Below are positions 51,475-63,847 of a DNA stretch of 64,000 bases, in pieces. This DNA comes from Hippophae tibetana (Eukaryota > Streptophyta > Magnoliopsida > Rosales > Elaeagnaceae): the NCBI GenBank assembly GCA_037013495.1, contig JAZDXN010000026.1:5208001-5272000 (forward strand). Direction: 5' to 3'. Position 1 is the first letter of the stretch. Every line of letters begins with the position of its first letter. The notes beneath the pieces are model-generated. The model was not told where the DNA came from and did not search any database. It saw only the letters and a list, made by a program, of their open reading frames with translations. A program made the position numbers and the translations under genes.

Positions 51475-54400
51475 CCTAGGGTTGTTTCTTTATATTTTCA
51501 ATAAGTCTCTATTCTTCAAGAAAAAAATAAGAAAAGAGAAAAAGAAAGAGGATGTCGTTCACATTTTCAAAAACAACAAAACCTTTGGTAAGTATGAGTT
51601 ACAGCTTTCAACGGAGATATGTTTTGACTCGGGTATCGAAACCACTATTAATATATATCAAATCGAAGCTCATATTAAATTACACAATATTTTTTGGTCC
51701 CGCGAAAGAAAATCGTTTTTGTACCCAAATTACATCGTTTACATCACTTAATAGGTGTTTAAAGTTTGTGACGCACCATTTTCATTTTTCTTACTTCTGG
51801 TTTAATTCAATAGAGCTATATAGGAGATATTGGTGCCAACCTAGGGTTGTTTCTTTATATTTTCAATCCGTCACTATTCTTCCCTAAAAATAAGAGAAGA
51901 GAAAAAGAAAGAGGATGTCGTTCACATTTTCAAAAACAACAAAACCTTTTGTCAATATGAGTTACAACTTTCAACGGAGATAACTTTTGACTCGGGTACC
52001 GAAACCGCTATTATAATATATCAAATCAGAGCTTATTTCAAATTACACAATATGATTTGGTCCCACCAAGGAAAATCGTTTTTGTACCCAAATTAACACA
52101 TTTACTTCACTTTCCGAGGGTTTAAATTTTTTCACGCACCATTTTCATTTTACTTAGTGCTAGTTTAATTCAATAGAGCTATAGAGGAGATATTGGTGCC
52201 AACCTAAGGTTGTTTCTTTATATTTTCAATAAGTCTCTATTGTTCAAGAAAAAAATAAGAAAAGAGAAAAAGAAAAAGGATGTCGTTCACATTTTCAAAA
52301 ACAACAAAACCTTTGGTAATTATGAGTTACAGCTTTCAACGGAGATAAGTTTTGACTCGGGTATCGAAACCACTATTAATATATATCAAATCGAAGCTCG
52401 TATTAAATTACACAATATTTTTTGGTCCCGCGAAAGAAAATCGTTTTTGTACCCAAATTACATCGTTTACATCACTTAATAGGTGTTTAAAGTTTGTGAC
52501 GCACCATTTTCATTTTTCTTACTTCTGGTTTAATTCAATAGAGCTATATAGGAGATATTGGTGCCAACCTAGGGTTGTTTCTTTATATTTTCAATCAGTC
52601 TCTATTCTTCACAAAAAATAAGAGAAGAGAAAAAAAGAGAGGATGTCGTTCACGTTTTCAAAAACAACAAAACATTTGGTAAGTGTGAGTTACAGCTTTC
52701 AACGGAGATAAGTTTTGACTCGGGTATCGAAACCACTATTAATATATATCAAATCGAAGCTCGTATTAAATAAACAATATTTTTTGGTCCCGCCAAAGAA
52801 AATCGTTTTGGTACCCAAATTACATCGTTTACATCACTTAATAGGTGTTTAAAGTTTGTGACGCACCATTTTCATTTTTCTTACTTCTGGTTTAATTCAA
52901 TAGAGCTATATAGGAGATATTGGTGCCAACCTAGGGTTTTTTCTTTATATTTTCAATCAGTCTCTATTCTTCACAAAAAATAAGAGAAGAGAAAAAGAAA
53001 GAGTATGTCGTTCACATTTTCAAAAACAACAAAACATTTGTTAAATATGAGTTACAACTTTCAACAGAGATAACTATTGACTCGGGTATCGAAACCACTA
53101 TTATAATATATCAAATCGAAGCTCGTATTAAATTACATAATATTTTTTGGTCCCGCCAAAGAAAATCGTTTTTGTACCCAAATTTATTCGTTTACATCAC
53201 TTAATGTGTGTTTAAAGTTTGTGACGCACCATTTTCATTTTTCTTACTTCTAGCTTAATTCAATAGAGTTATATAGGAGATATTGGTGCCGACCTAGGGT
53301 TGTTTATTTATATTTCCAATAAGTCTCTATTATTCAATATAAAATAAGAGAAGAGAAAAAGAAAGAGTATGGCATTCGCATTTTCAAAAACAACAAAACA
53401 TTTGGTAAATATGATTTACAGCTTTCAACGGAGATAACTTTTGACTCGGGTATCGAAACCACTATTAATATATATCAATTCAAAGCTCGTATTAAATTAC
53501 ACAATATTTTTTGGTCCCGCCAAAGAAAATCGTTTTTGTAACCAAATTAATTCGTTTACATCACTTAATGGGTGTTTAAAGTTTGTGACGTACCATTTTC
53601 ATTTTTCTTACTTCTAGCTTAATTCAATAGAGTTATATAGGAGATATTGGTGCCGACCTAGGGTTTTTTCTTTATATTTTGAATCAGTCTCTATTCTTCA
53701 CAAAAAATAAGAGAAGAGAAAAAGAAAGAGGATGTCGTTCACATTTTCAAAAACAACAAAACATTTGGTAAATATGAGTTACAGCTTTCAACGGAGATAA
53801 GTTTTGACTCAGGTATTGAAACCATTATTAATATATATAAAATTGAAGCGCGTATTAAATTATAGAATATTTTTTGGTCCCGCCAAAGAAAATCGTTTTT
53901 GTACCCAAATTACATCGTTTACATCACTTAATAGGTGTTTAAAGTTTGTGACGCACCATTTTCATTTTTCTTACTTCTAGTTTAATTTAAAAGAGCTATA
54001 TAGTAGATATTGGTGCCGACCTTGGGTTGTTTCTTTTCATTTCCAATCAGTCTCTATTCTTCACAAAAAATAAGAGAAGAGAAAAAGAAAGAGGATGTCG
54101 TTCACATTTTCAAAAACAACAAAACATTTGGTAAGTATGAGTTACAGCTTTCAACGGATATATGTTTTGACTCGGGTATCGAAACCACTATTAATATATA
54201 TCAAATCGAAGCTCGTATTAAATTACACAATATTTTTTGGTCCCGCCAAAGAAAATCGTTTTGGTACCCAAATTACATCGTTTACATCACTTAATAGGTG
54301 TTTAAAGTTTGGGACGCACCATTTTCATTTTTCTTACTTCTGGTTTAATTCAATAGAGCTATATAGGAGATATTGGTGCCAACCTAGGGTTGTTTCTTTA

Positions 54401-55470
54401 TATTTTCAATCAGTCTCTAATCTTCACAAAAAATAAGAGAAGAGAAAAAGAAAGAGGATGTCGTTCACATTTTCAAAAAAACAAAACATTTGGTAAATAT
54501 GAGTTATAGCTTTCAATTGAGATAACTTTTGACTCGGGTATCGAAACCACTATTAACATATATCAAATCGAAGCTCGTATTAAATTACACAATATTTTTT
54601 GGTCCCGCCATAGAAAATCGTTTTTGTACCCAAATTTATTCGTTTACATCACTTAATGGGTGTTTAACGTTTGTGACACACCATTTTCATTTTTCTTACT
54701 TCTAGTTTAATTCAATAGAGATGTATAGGAGATATTGGTGCCGACCTAGGGTTGTTTCTTTATATTTTCAATCAGTCTCTATTCTTCACAAAAAATAAGA
54801 GAAGGGAAAAAAAGAGAGGATGTCGTTCACGTTTTCAAAAACAACAAAACATTTTGTAAATATGAGTTACAACTTTCAACAGAGATAACTATTGATTCGG
54901 GTATCGAAACCACTATTCTAATATATCAAATCGAAGCTCGTATTAAATTACATAATATTTTTTGGTCCCGCCAAAGAAAATCGTTTTTGTACCAAAATTT
55001 ATTCGTTTACATCACTTAATGGGTGTTTAAAGTTTGTGACGCACCATTTTCATTTTTCTTACTTCTGGTTTAATTCAATAGAGGTATATAGGAGATATTG
55101 GTGCCGACCTAGGGTTGTTTCTTTATATTTTCAATCCGTCACTATTCTTCCCTAAAAATAAGAGAAGAGAAAAAGAAAGAGGATGTCGTTCACATTTTCA
55201 AAAACAACAAAACCTTTTGTCAATATGAGTTACAACTTTCAACGGAGATAACTTTTGACTCGGGTACCGAAACCGCTATTATAATATATCAAATCAGAGC
55301 TCATTTCAAATTACACAATATGATTTGGTCCCACCAAGGAAAATCGTTTTTGTACCCAAATTAACACATTTACTTCACTTTCCGAGGGTTTAAATTTTTT
55401 CACGCACCATTTTCATTTTACTTAGTGCTAGTTTAATTCAATAGAGCTATAGAGGAGATATTGGTGCCAA
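51475..55470. repeat. Domain B HOR copy 5, rearranged (11 monomers, 3996 bp)
   Basis: Order is A 51475, B/G chimera 51839, A-like 52203, B/C chimera 52568, D 52930, X 53294, Y 53657, Z 54020, E 54383, F ~54744, G 55108. The B/G chimera has the B-type join GGTGCCAACC, then CCGTCACTATTCTTCCC from about 51867. The 52568 unit starts after an A tail like B but has the C body (GTAAGTGTGAG, AAATAAACAA). Net change is one extra monomer: a G-A pair gained and a B lost. A units here read AAACCTTTGG instead of AAAGCTTTGG. The second A-like unit has CCTAAGG, losing CCTAGG at 52203. Confidence 0.82.
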
Positions 55471-57655
55471 CCTAGGGTTGTTTCTTTATATTTTCAATAA
55501 GTCTCTATTCTTCAAGAAAAAAATAAGAAAAGAGAAAAAGAAAGAGGATGTCGTTCACATTTTCAAAAACAACAAAACCTTTGGTAAGTATGAGTTACAG
55601 CTTTCAACGAAGATAAGTTTTGACTCGGGTATCGAAACCACTATTAATATATATCAAATCAAAGCTCGTATTAAATTACACAATATTTTTTGGTCCCGCG
55701 AAAGAAAATCGTTTTTGTACCCAAATTACATCGTTTACATCACTTAATAGGTGTTTAAAGTTTGTGACGCACCATTTTCATTTTTCTTACTTCTGGTTTA
55801 ATTCAATAGAGCTATATAGGAGATATTGGTGCCAACCTAGGGTTGTTTCTTTATATTTTCAATCAGTCTCTATTCTTCACAAAAAATAAGAGAAGAGAAA
55901 AAGAAAGAGTATGTCGTTCACATTTTCAAAAACAACAAAACATTTGGTAAATATGAGTTACAGCTTTTAATGGAGATAACTTTTAACTCGGGTAACGAAA
56001 CCACTATTAACATATATCAAATCGAAGCTCGTATTAAATTACACAATATTTTTTGGGCCCGCCATAGAAAATCGTTTTTTTTACCCAAATGTATTCGTTT
56101 ACATCACTTAATGGGTGTTTAACGTTTGTGACACACCATTTTCATTTTTCTTACTTCTAGTTTAATTCAATAGAGATGTATAGGAGATATTGGTGCCGAC
56201 CTAGGGTTGTTTCTTTATAATATCAATCAGTCTCTATCCTTCACAAAAAATAAAAGAAGAGAAAAAAAAGAGAGGATGACGTTCACGTTTTCAAAAACAA
56301 CAAAACATTTTGTAAATATGAGTTACAACTTTCAACAGAGATAACTATTGACTCGGGTATCGATACCACTATTATAATATATCAAATCGAAGCTCGTATT
56401 AAATTACATAATATTTTTTGGTCCCGCCAAAGAAAATCGTTTTTGTACCCAAATTTATTCGTTTACATCACTTAATGGGTGTTTAAAGTTTGTGACGCAC
56501 CATTTTCATTTTTCTTACTTCTGGTTTAATTCAATAGAGGTATATAGGCGATATTGGTGCCGACCTAGGGTTGTTTCTTTATATTTTCAATCAGTGTCTA
56601 TTCTTCACTAAAAATAAGAGAGGAGAAAAAGAAAGAGGATGTCGTTCACGTTTTCAAAAACAACAAAACATTTTGTCAATATGAGTTACAACTTTCAACG
56701 GAGATAGCTTTTGACTCGAGTCTCGAAACCGCTATTATAATATATCAAGTGCGAGCTCGTGTCAAATTACCCAATATGTTTTGGTCCCACCAAGGAAAAT
56801 CGTTTTTGTACCCAAATTAACACATTTACTTCACTTTCCGAGGGTTTAAAGGTTTTCACGCACCATTTTCATTTTACTTAGTGCTAGTTTAATTCAATAG
56901 AGCTATAGAGGAGATATTGGTGCCAATCTAGGGTTGTTTCTTTATATTTTCAATAAGTCTCTATTCTTCAAGAAAACAATAAGAGAAGAGAAAAAGAAAG
57001 AGGAAGTCGTTCACATTTTCAAAAACAACAAAACATTTGGTAAGTATGAGTTACAGCTTTAAACGGAGATAAGTTTTGACTCGGGTATCGAAACCACTAT
57101 TAATATATATCAAATCAAAGCACGTATAAAATTACACAATATTTTTTGGTCCCGCCAAAGAAAATCGTTTTTGTACCCAAATTACTTCGTTTACATCACT
57201 TAATAGGTGTTTAAAGTTTGTGACGCACCATTTTTATTTTTTCTTACTTCTGGTTTAATTCAATAGAGCTATATAGGAGATATTGGTGCCGACCTAGGGT
57301 TGTTTCTTTATATTTTTAATCAGTGTCTATTCTTCACTAAAAATAAGAGAGGAGAAAAAGAAAGAGGATGTCGTTCACGTTTTAAAAAACAACAAAACAT
57401 TTTGTCAATATGAGTTACAACTTTCAACGGAGATAACTTTTGACTCGGGTATCGAAACCGCTATTATAATATATCAAATCGGAGCTCGTTTCAAATTACA
57501 CAATATGTTTTGGTCCCACCAAGGAAAATCGTTTTTGTACCCGAATTAACACATTTACTTCACTTTCCGGGGGTTTAAAGTTTTTCACGCACCATTTTCA
57601 TTTTACTTAGTGCTAGTTTAATTCAATAGAGCTATAGAGGAGATATTGGTGCCAG
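55471..57655. repeat. Domain B/C transition, six divergent monomers
   Basis: It begins with an A-type and a B-type monomer like those of domain B, then gives way to units with many private changes: TTTTAACTCGGGTAACG near 55983, TTTATAATATC near 56215, GAGGATGACG near 56272, AGTGTCTATTC near 56594, AAGAAAACAATAAG near 56970 and TCTAGG for CCTAGG at 56927. No repeat of the six as a block is visible here. Loss of homogeneity is usual at the edges between homogenised blocks of satellite DNA. Confidence 0.75.
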
Positions 57656-58020
57656 CCTAGGGTTGTTTCTTTATATTTTCAATAAGTCTCTATTCTTCAA
57701 GAAAAAAATAAGAAAAGAGAAAAAGAAAGAGGATGTCGTTCACATTTTCAAAAACAACAAAACATTTGGTAAGTATGAGTTACAGCTTTCAACGGAGATA
57801 AGTTTTGACTCGGGTATCGAAACCACTATTAATATATATCGAATCGATGATCGTATTAAATTACACAATATTTTTTGGTCCCGCCAAAGAAAATTGTTTT
57901 TGTACCCAAATTACATCGTTTACATCACTTAATAGGTGTTTAAAGTTTGTGACGCACCATTTTCATTTTTCTTACTTCTGGTTTAATTCAATAGAGCTAT
58001 ATAGGAGATATTGGTGCCAA
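57656..58020. repeat. Domain C lead monomer (class 1, 365 bp)
   Basis: A class 1 monomer with the AAGAAAAAAATAAG head and a private CGAATCGATGATCG change near 57840. The GATCG form of the GCTCG motif recurs in several later domain C monomers (near 58941, 59670, 60761, 61492, 62222 and 63313), so this unit belongs with domain C. Confidence 0.75.
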
Positions 58021-59841
58021 CCTAGGGTTGTTTCTTTATATTTTCAATCAGTCTCTATTCTTCACAAAAAATAAGAGAAGAGAAAAAGAAAGAGTATGTC
58101 GTTCACATTTTCAAAAACAACAAACCATTTGGTAAATATGAGTTACAACTTTCAACAGAGATAACTATTGACTCGGGTATCGAAACCACTATTATAATAT
58201 ATCAAATCGAAGCTCGTATTAAATTACATAATATTTTTTGGTCCCGCCAAAGAAAATCGTTTTTGTATCCAAATTTATTCGTTTACATCACTTAATGGGT
58301 GTTTAAAGTTTGTGACGCACCATTTTCAATTTTCTTACTTCTGGTTTAATTCAATAGAGCTTTATAGGAGATATTGGTGCCAACCTAGGGTTGTTTCTTT
58401 ATATTTTCAATCAGTCTCTATTCTTCACAAAAAATAAGAGAAGGGAAAAAAGAAAGAGGATGTCGTTCGCATTTTCAAAGACAACAAAACATTTTGTCAA
58501 TATGAGTTACAACTTTCAACGGAGATAAATTTTGACTCGGGTATCGAAACCGCTATTATAATATATCAAGTCAGAGCTCGTGTCAAATTACACAATATGT
58601 TTTAGTCCCACCAAGGAAAATCGTTTTTGTATCCAAATTAACACATTTACTTCACTTTCCGAGGGTTTAAAGTTTTTCACGCACCATTTTCATTTTACTT
58701 AGTGCTAGTTTAGTTCAATAGAGCTATAGAGAAGATATTGGTTCCAACCTAGGGTTGTTTCTTTATATTTTCAATACGTCTCTATTCTTCAAGAAAAAAA
58801 TAAGAAAAGAGAAAAAGAAAGAGGATGTCGTTCACATTTTCAAAAACAACAAAACATTTGGTAAGTATGAGTTACAGCTTTAAACGGAGATAAGTTTTGA
58901 CTCGGGTATCGAGACCACTATTAATATATATCAAATCGAAGATCGTATTAAATTACACAATATTTTTTGGTCCCGCCAAAGAAAATCGTTTTTGTACCCA
59001 AATTACTTCGTTTACATCACTTAATAGGTGTTTAAAGTTTGTGACGCACCATTTTTATTTTTTCTTACTTCTGGTTTAATTCAATAGAGCTATATAGGAG
59101 ATATTGGTGCCGACCTAGGGTTGTTTCTTTATATTTTTAATCAGTGTCTATTCTTCACTAAAAATAAGAGAGGAGAAAAAGAAAGAGGATGTCGTTCACG
59201 TTTTAAAAAACAACAAAACATTTTGTCAATATGAGTTACAACTTTCAACGGAGATAACTTTTGACTCGGGTATCGAAACCGCTATTATAATATATCAAAT
59301 CGGAGCTCGTTTCAAATTACACAATATGTTTTGGTCCCACCAAGGAAAATCGTTTTTGTACCCGAATTAACACATTTACTTCACTTTCCGGGGGTTTAAA
59401 GTTTTTCACGCACCATTTTCATTTTACTTAGTGCTAGTTTAGTTCAATAGAGCTATAGAAAAGATATTGGTTCCAACCTAGGGTTGTTTCTTTATATTTT
59501 CAATACGTCTCTATTCTTCAAGAAAAAAATAAGAAAAGAGAAAAAGAAAGAGGATGTCGTTCACATTTTCAAAAACAACAAAACATTTGGTAAGTATGAG
59601 TTACAGCTTTAAACGGAGATAAGTTTTGACTCGGGTATCGAGACCACTATTAATATATATCAAATCGAAGATCGTATTAAATTACACAATATTTTTTGGT
59701 CCCGCCAAAGAAAATCGTTTTTGTACCCAAATTACATCGTTTACATCACTTAATAGGTGTTTAAAGTTTGTGACGCACCATTTTCATTTTTCTTATTTCT
59801 GGTTTAATTCAATAGAGCTATATAGGCGATATTGGTGCCAA
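58021..59841. repeat. Domain C 5-monomer HOR, copy 1 (1821 bp)
   Basis: Monomers start at 58021, 58384, 58748, 59114 and 59477. Landmarks: CAAACCATTTGG in the first; GTTCGCATTTTCAAAGAC and ATGTTTTAGTCCC in the second; CAATACGTCTC with TAAACGGAG and GAGACCAC in the third; TTTTTAATCAGTGTC, CGTTTTAAAAAAC and CCGAATTAAC in the fourth; CAATACGTCTC again in the fifth. Confidence 0.83.
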
Positions 59842-61664
59842 CCTAGGGTTGTTTCTTTATATTTTCAATCAGTCTCTATTCTTCACAAAAAATAAGAGAA
59901 GAGAAAAAGAAAGAGTATGTCGTTCACATTTTCAAAAACAACAAACCATTTGGTAAATATGAGTTACAACTTTCAACAGAGATAACTATTGACTCGGGTA
60001 TCGAAACCACTATTATAATATATCAAATCGAAGCTCGTATTAAATTACATAATATTTTTTGGTCCCGCCAAAGAAAATCGTTTTTGTATCCAAATTTATT
60101 CGTTTACATCACTTAATGGGTGTTTAAAGTTTGTGACGCACCATTTTCAATTTTCTTACTTCTGGTTTAATTCAATAGAGCTTTATAGGAGATATTGGTG
60201 CCAACCTAGGGTTGTTTCTTTATATTTTCAATCAGTCTCTATTCTTCACAAAAAATAAGAGAAGGGAAAAAAGAAAGAGGATGTCGTTCGCATTTTCAAA
60301 GACAACAAAACATTTTGTCAATATGAGTTACAACTTTCAACGGAGATAAATTTTGACTCGGGTATCGAAACCGCTATTATAATATATCAAGTCAGAGCTC
60401 GTGTCAAATTACACAATATGTTTTAGTCCCACCAAGGAAAATCGTTTTTGTATCCAAATTAACACATTTACTTCACTTTCCGAGGGTTTAAAGTTTTTCA
60501 CGCACCATTTTCATTTTACTTAGTGCTAGTTTAGTTCAATAGAGCTATAGAGAAGATATTGGTTCCAACCTAGGGTTTTTTCTTTATATTTTCAATACGT
60601 CTCTATTCTTCAAGAAAAAAATAAGAAAAGAGAAAAAGAAAGAGGATGTCGTTCACATTTTCAAAAACAACAAAACATTTGGTAAGTATGAGTTACAGCT
60701 TTAAACGGAGATAAGTTTTGACTCGGGTATCGAGACCACTATTAATATATATCAAATCGAAGATCGTATTAAATTACACAATATTTTTTGGTCCCGCCAA
60801 AGAAAATCGTTTTTGTACCCAAATTACTTCGTTTACATCACTTAATAGGTGTTTAAAGTTTGTGACGCACCATTTTTATTTTTTCTTACTTCTGGTTTAA
60901 TTCAATAGAGCTATATAGGAGATATTGGTGCCGACCTAGGGTTGTTTCTTTATATTTTTAATCAGTGTCTATTCTTCACTAAAAATAAGAGAGGAGAAAA
61001 AGAAAGAGGATGTCGTTCACGTTTTAAAAAACAACAAAACATTTTGTCAATATGAGTTACAACTTTCAACGGAGATAACTTTTGACTCGGGTATCGAAAC
61101 CGCTATTATAATATATCAAATCGGAGCTCGTTTCAAATTACACAATATGTTTTGGTCCCACCAAGGAAAATCGTTTTTGTACCCGAATTAACACATTTAC
61201 TTCACTTTCCGGGGGTTTAAAGTTTTTCACGCACCATTTTCATTTTACTTAGTGCTAGTTTAGTTCAATAGAGCTATAGAAAAGATATTGGTTCCAACCT
61301 AGGGTTGTTTCTTTATATTTTCAATAAGTCTCTATTCTTCAAGAAAAGAAATAAGAAAAGAGAAAAAGAAAGAGGATGTCGTTCACATTTTCAAAAACAA
61401 CAAAACATTTGGTAAGTATGAGTTACAGCTTTCAACGGAGATAAGTTTTGACTCGGGTATCGAAACCACTATTAATATATATCAAATCGAAGATCGTATT
61501 AAATTACACAATATTTTTTGGTCTCGCCAAAGAAAATCGTTTTTGTACCCAAATTACTTCGTTTACATCACTTAATAGGTGTTTAAAGTTTGTGACGCAC
61601 CATTTTTATTTTTTCTTACTTCTGGTTTAATTCAATAGAGCTATATAGGAGATATTGGTGCCGA
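59842..61664. repeat. Domain C 5-monomer HOR, copy 2 (1823 bp)
   Basis: Monomers at 59842, 60205, 60569, 60935 and 61298 repeat the order of copy 1. Differences include GGGTTTTTTC for GGGTTGTTTC near 60572. The fifth monomer differs most: it has CAATAAGTC and AAGAAAAGAAATAAG and reads GAAACCAC, as in the following dimer. Confidence 0.83.
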
Positions 61665-62393
61665 CCTAGGGTTGTTTCTTTATATTTTTAATCAGTGTCT
61701 ATTCTTCACTAAAAATAAGAGAGGAGAAAAAGAAAGAGGATGTCGTTCACGTTTTAAAAAACAACAAAACATTTTGTCAATATGAGTTACAACTTTCAAC
61801 GGAGATAACTTTTGACTCGGGTATCGAAACCGCTATTATAATATATCAAATCGGAGCTCGTTTCAAATTACACAATATGTTTTGGTCCCACCAAGGAAAA
61901 TCGTTTTTGTACCCGAATTAACACATTTACTTCACTTTCCGGGGGTTTAAAGTTTTTCACGCACCATTTTCATTTTACTTAGTGCTAGTTTAGTTCAATA
62001 GAGCTATAGAAAAGATATTGGTTCCAACCTAGGGTTGTTTCTTTATATTTTCAATAAGTCTCTATTCTTCAAGAAAAGAAATAAGAAAAGAGAAAAAGAA
62101 AGAGGATGTCGTTCACATTTTCAAAAACAACAAAACATTTGGTAAGTATGAGTTACAGCTTTCAACGGAGATAAGTTTTGACTCGGGTATCGAAACCACT
62201 ATTAATATATATCAAATCGAAGATCGTATTAAATTACACAATATTTTTTGGTCTCGCCAAAGAAAATCGTTTTTGTACCCAAATTACATCGTTTACATCA
62301 CTTAATAGGTGTTTAAAGTTTGTGACGCACCATTTTCATTTTTCTTATTTCTGGTTTAATTCAATAGAGCTATATAGGAGATATTGGTGCCAA
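61665..62393. repeat. Tandem dimer duplication (~730 bp)
   Basis: The two monomers at 61665 and 62028 are a near-exact repeat of the two before them (60935-61664). Both pairs share AATCAGTGTC, CGTTTTAAAAAAC, the two-base-longer AAGAAAAGAAATAAG and GGTCTCGCC. The tail of the second copy (near 62285) returns to ATTACATCG, where the first has ATTACTTCG. This looks like a recent slip by two monomers. Confidence 0.85.
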
Positions 62394-63847
62394 CCTAGGG
62401 TTGTTTCTTTATATTTTCAATCAGTCTCTATTCTTCACAAAAAATAAGAGAAGAGAAAAAGAAAGAGTATGTCGTTCACATTTTCAAAAACAACAAAACA
62501 TTTGGTAAATATTAGTTACAACTTTCAACAGAGATAACTATTGACTCGGGTATCGAAACCACTATTATAATATATCAAATCGAAGCTCGTATTAAATTAC
62601 ATAATATTTTTTGGTCCTGCCAAAGAAAATCGTTTTTGTACCCAAATTTATTCGTTTACATCACTTAATGGGTGTTTAAAGTTTGTGACGCACCATTTTC
62701 ATTTTTCTTACTTCTGGTTTAATTCAATAGAGCTATATAGGAGATATTGGTGCCGACCTAGGGTTGTTTCTTTATATTTTCAATCAGTCTCTATTCTTCA
62801 CAAAAAATAAGAGAGGAGAAAAAGAAAGAGGATGTCGTTCACATTTTCAAAAACAACAAAACATTTGGTAAGTATGAGTTACAGCTTTCAACGGAGATAA
62901 GTTTTGACTCGGGTATCGAAACCGCTATTATAATATATCAAGTCAGAGCTCGTGTCAAATTCCACAATATGTTTTAGTCCCACCAAGGAAAATCGTTTTT
63001 GTATCCAAATTAACACATTTACTTCACTTTCCGAGGGTTTAAAGTTTTTCACGCACCATTTTCATTTTACTTAGTGCTAGTTTAATTCAATAGAGCTATA
63101 GAGGAGATATTGGTTCCAACCTAGGGTTGTTTCTTTATATTTTCAATAAGTCTCTATCCTTCAAGAAAAAAATAAGAAAAGAGAAAAACAAAGTGGATGT
63201 CGTTCACATTTTCAAAAACAACAAAACATTTGGTAAGTATGAGTTACAGCTTTCAACGGAGATAAGTTTTGACTCGGGTATCGAAACCACTATTAATATA
63301 TATCAAATCGAAGATCGTATTAAATTACACAATATTTTTTGGTCTCGCCAAAGAAAATCGTTTTTGTACCCAAATTACATCGTTTACATCACTTAATCGG
63401 TGTTTAAAGTTTGTGACGCACCATTTTCATTTTTCTTATTTCTGGTTTAATTCAATAGAGCTATATAGGAGATATTGGTGCCAACCTAGGGTTGTTTCTT
63501 TATATTTTCAATCAGTCTCTATTCTTCACAAAAAATAAGAGAAGAGAAAAAGAAAGAGTATGTCGTTCACATTTTCAAAAAGAACAAAACATTTGGTAAT
63601 TATGAGTTACAACTTTCAACAGAGATAACTATTGACTCGGGTATCGAAACCACTATTATAATATATCAAATCGAAGCTCGTATTAAATTACATAATATGT
63701 TTTGGTCGCGCCAAAGAAAATCGTTTTTGTACCCAAATTTATTCGTTTACATCACTTAATGGGTGTTTAAAGTTTGTGACGCACCGTTTTCATTTTTCTT
63801 ACTTCTGGTTTAATTCAATAGAGCTATATAGGAGATATTGGTGCCAA
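62394..63847. repeat. Domain C, four monomers at right end
   Basis: Monomers start at 62394, 62757, 63120 and 63485. Those at 62394 and 63485 match each other and the first monomer of the 5-monomer unit, so a 3-monomer spacing (1091 bp) appears here instead of five. The 62757 unit joins a class 1 head and body to a class 2 tail with ATGTTTTAGTCCC near 62968. The 63120 unit has private changes (TCTATCCTTC, AAAACAAAGTGG, AATCGGTG). Confidence 0.78.

Noticed and set aside
259..63538. Recurrent open frames of 60-136 codons, beginning with residues such as MFLYIFN or MTRVSK
   Set aside because: They repeat with the satellite unit. Most open on TTG instead of ATG, two frames overlap in each monomer, and the unit lengths of 362 and 365 bp shift the frame at every step. 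The longest ones (about 40591, 45675, 47852) only reflect small indels that join two frames. No domain is recognisable.
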